From assembly GCA_019236545.1 (NCBI GenBank), contig JAFAIV010000104.1:1-15098 (forward strand): 15,098 nt of DNA, written 5' to 3'. Shown here piece after piece: positions 13,579 through 15,098 of this stretch. The stretch comes from Actinomycetota bacterium (GTDB lineage: Bacteria; Actinomycetota; Thermoleophilia; Gaiellales; Gaiellaceae). A program made the translations under genes and the position numbers. Within the stretch, counting starts at the first letter, position 1. Every line of letters starts with the position of its first letter. The notes beneath the pieces are model-generated. The model did no database searches. It was not told the DNA's origin and saw only the letters and a list, made by a program, of their open reading frames with translations.

Positions 13579-13973
13579 TGATCCTGATCGACTTCCGCGT
13601 CGTCGTCCCGGCCGCCCAGGCCGACGAGATCCGCCCCGTCGTCCAGAGCATCGTCGAGCGCGTCGCCGGCGAGCTCGACGAGGTCATCCCCTCGGTCGAG
13701 GTGGCCGCCGAGCCCGACGGCGACACCGTCCTCATCCGCGCGACCGCGTCCGCGGAGCCGGAGGAGGACGACGAGGAGCCGCCGCACCTGACCCCGCGCC
13801 AGTGGCAGATCCTGAAGCTGCTCGACCGCGGGCTGCTCAGCAAGCAGATCGCCTCCGAGCTCGGCCTCTCGACCTACACCGTCAGCAACCACATCCACGC
13901 GATCCTGCGGAAGTTCGACGCTCCCTCGCGCACGCGGGCGCTCCACCGGGCCCGCCGCCTTCGTCTGATCTGA
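13578..13973 (+). CDS. Small LuxR-type HTH protein coupled to the phosphodiesterase
   Basis: The 131-residue protein has a C-terminal LuxR/NarL helix-turn-helix (about 70-128): HLTPRQWQILKLLDRGLLSKQIASELGLS, then TVSNHIHAILRKFDAPSRTRALHRARR. The N-terminal 58 residues look like a small alpha/beta unit (ILIDFRVVV strand, long helix 12-33, SVEVAAE and TVLIRATA strands). It is not a receiver domain: it is half the length and lacks the phospho-acceptor pattern. An acidic linker (EPEEDDEEPP, 60-69) joins the two. The ATG at 13578 shares one base with the phosphodiesterase stop, and GGAGG seven bases upstream supports it. Its likely role is a transcription factor reading the state of the c-di-GMP enzymes beside it; that is inference. 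The HD-GYP gene lies in the same frame after the TGA, with 18 sense codons before its ATG. Confidence 0.88.
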   Translation: MILIDFRVVVPAAQADEIRPVVQSIVERVAGELDEVIPSVEVAAEPDGDTVLIRATASAEPEEDDEEPPHLTPRQWQILKLLDRGLLSKQIASELGLSTYTVSNHIHAILRKFDAPSRTRALHRARRLRLI

Positions 13974-13983
13974 CTTGATCAGA
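13964..13983. repeat. Inverted repeat across the LuxR-type gene stop
   Basis: A perfect 7-bp inverted repeat, TCTGATC / GATCAGA with spacer TGACTT, includes the TGA stop and ends 44 bases before the HD-GYP start. As RNA it would be a weak hairpin without a U tract, so it is not a convincing terminator. A protein-binding site is possible. Confidence 0.4.
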
Positions 13984-14027
13984 ATTCGCCACTCGCCCTT
14001 CATCTGCCCGATGTCGAAGGACCCGGC

Positions 14028-15098
14028 ATGCGGCTGATGGCCACCTGGCGCGCCGTGGGACACGAGCTCGCGCGCGACGCCCGCGACGGGCGGGCGGGAG
14101 AGCTCCCGCTCCTGCGTGCGGGCGCGACGCTGACCGACGAGTACGCCGAGCGGCTCGCCCGTGCCGGCATCAACGCCGTCTACGTGGACGACGAGGTCAG
14201 CGCGGACATCGAGGTGACGCCGGCGCTGACGGAGAAGACGCGCGTCGTCGCCGAGTCGAAGCTGACGCTCGCCTTCCGCGCGGTGCCGGCGGCGCTCGCG
14301 ACCGGCGTGCCTCTCTCCGAGGAGTCGCTGCGCGAGTTCAAGCAGGTCGCCGCGCTGATCGCGCAGGAGGTCGCCGCGGCCGAGGACGCCGTCGTCGCGC
14401 TCCAGGACCTCGCCTCGGCGGACGCGTACACGCTCCAGCACTCGATCAACGTCACCGTCACGGGCCTGATCCTCGCACGCCGCCACTTCCGCGACCACGG
14501 CCGGCTCGACGGCCTCCGCCGCCGCTCGTTCCGCCGGATGGAGGAGGCGCTGACGCGGCTCGGCGTCGGGCTCCTCCTGCACGACGTCGGCAAGCTCGCC
14601 ATCCCGCGCGCGGTGCTCGAGAAGGCGGGACCGCTCGACGACGACGAGTGGGAGCTGATGAAACGGCACACGCTCCTCGGGGTCGAGCTGATCCGCAGCG
14701 ATGCGATCGGCTACCACGCGAAGGCCGTGATCCGCTCCCACCATGAGCGCTGGGACGGCCGCGGCTACCCGGACGGCATCTCCCGCGAGCGCATCCCCGA
14801 GTTCGCCCGCCTCGCAGCGATCGCCGACGTCTACGACGCGATCACGAGCGAGCGCTCGTACCGGCGCGCGGCCTCGCCCGCGAGCGCGCACGCGGCGGTC
14901 GTCGCCGGGGCGCGTCACGCGTTCGACCCGCACCTCGTCGACGTCTTCCGTCGCACGATCGCGCCGTACCCGCCCGGCTCGGAGGTGACGCTCCACGACG
15001 GCCGGGAGGGGATCGTCGTCCGCGTCGACCCGAAGCACATCGAGCGGCCTGTCGTGCGCGTCCTGACGACGCCCGACGGGGAGGCGACGACGCCGCGC
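14028..15098 (+). CDS. HD-GYP domain protein, c-di-GMP phosphodiesterase (3' end outside window)
   Basis: ATG 14028 opens a frame of 357 codons to the last base of the window. A GAAGGA Shine-Dalgarno (14016-14021) lies six bases upstream. The N-terminal 110 residues (LPLLRAGATLTDEYAERLARAGINAVYVDDE) resemble the region before HD-GYP in many single-component proteins. The HD-GYP domain then shows H138 in LQHSINV, HDVGK (185-189), H214 in RHTLLGVELI, HHERWDGRGYPDG (238-250, GYP intact) and D268 in IADVYDAITSERSYR. All metal-binding positions I can identify are present, so hydrolysis of c-di-GMP to pGpG or GMP is expected. After the domain a small segment (SEVTLHDGREGIVVRVDPKH) matches the beta-rich tail common in this family, so only a short C terminus is missing. 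It lies 54 bases after the LuxR-type gene and is probably in the same operon. Confidence 0.93.
   Translation, partial: MRLMATWRAVGHELARDARDGRAGELPLLRAGATLTDEYAERLARAGINAVYVDDEVSADIEVTPALTEKTRVVAESKLTLAFRAVPAALATGVPLSEESLREFKQVAALIAQEVAAAEDAVVALQDLASADAYTLQHSINVTVTGLILARRHFRDHGRLDGLRRRSFRRMEEALTRLGVGLLLHDVGKLAIPRAVLEKAGPLDDDEWELMKRHTLLGVELIRSDAIGYHAKAVIRSHHERWDGRGYPDGISRERIPEFARLAAIADVYDAITSERSYRRAASPASAHAAVVAGARHAFDPHLVDVFRRTIAPYPPGSEVTLHDGREGIVVRVDPKHIERPVVRVLTTPDGEATTPR

Noticed and set aside
14011..14037. Eight-codon open frame (ATG 14011) overlapping the HD-GYP start, as a leader peptide
   Set aside because: No ribosome binding site of its own, no regulatory codon run and no hairpin set; chance is more likely.
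1..15098. CRISPR arrays, insertion sequences, prophage or transposon ends
   Set aside because: No direct repeat array, transposase, integrase or terminal inverted repeats were seen; gene packing is regular and GC content even, apart from the short AT-rich stretch at 11355-11415.

Overview
The window is about 70% GC, uses ATG and GTG starts freely, overlaps neighbouring genes by 1 to 4 bases and has no gap above about 90 bases without a gene. Codon use, the initiator tRNA with a C1:U72 mismatch, and the mix of a short Ppx, a DHA2 exporter and a multi-domain c-di-GMP protein point to a free-living, probably motile high-GC actinobacterium. A deep lineage such as Thermoleophilia (Gaiellales/Solirubrobacterales) would fit, but that placement is an inference; no 16S rRNA is present.

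Layout. Bases 1-960 (+) hold the C-terminal part of an MFS transporter. Bases 1006-1361 (-) hold an initiator tRNA-fMet, an intrinsic terminator and infA (IF-1), two translation-initiation components side by side. Bases 1403-2622 (+) hold a small one-helix membrane protein translationally coupled to an exopolyphosphatase-like gene. Bases 2619-8808 (-) form one long unidirectional block. In transcription order it is a DHA2 multidrug-type MFS pump, an amino-acid binding protein, its permease, its ATPase, a coiled-coil protein of unknown role, a Glu/Leu/Phe/Val-type dehydrogenase, and a two-CBS-domain protein. Overlaps or gaps of 12 bases or fewer link the last genes, which suggests coupled uptake and oxidative deamination of an amino acid, most simply glutamate.

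Bases 8892-11351 (-) hold a methyl-accepting chemotaxis protein and a TetR-family regulator. Divergent from TetR, bases 11431-15098 (+) hold a 7TM protein with a degenerate GGDEF and an intact EAL domain, a small LuxR-type DNA-binding protein overlapping its stop codon, and an HD-GYP protein that runs off the window. This is a c-di-GMP degradation locus with its own DNA-binding output protein. A near-palindrome lying inside the divergent promoter is a good candidate TetR operator.

The two points most worth checking are this three-gene c-di-GMP locus and the binding-protein/permease junction. At that junction the permease has no ATG, GTG or TTG before the middle of its first helix, and it lies in the same frame as the binding protein across a single TAA.
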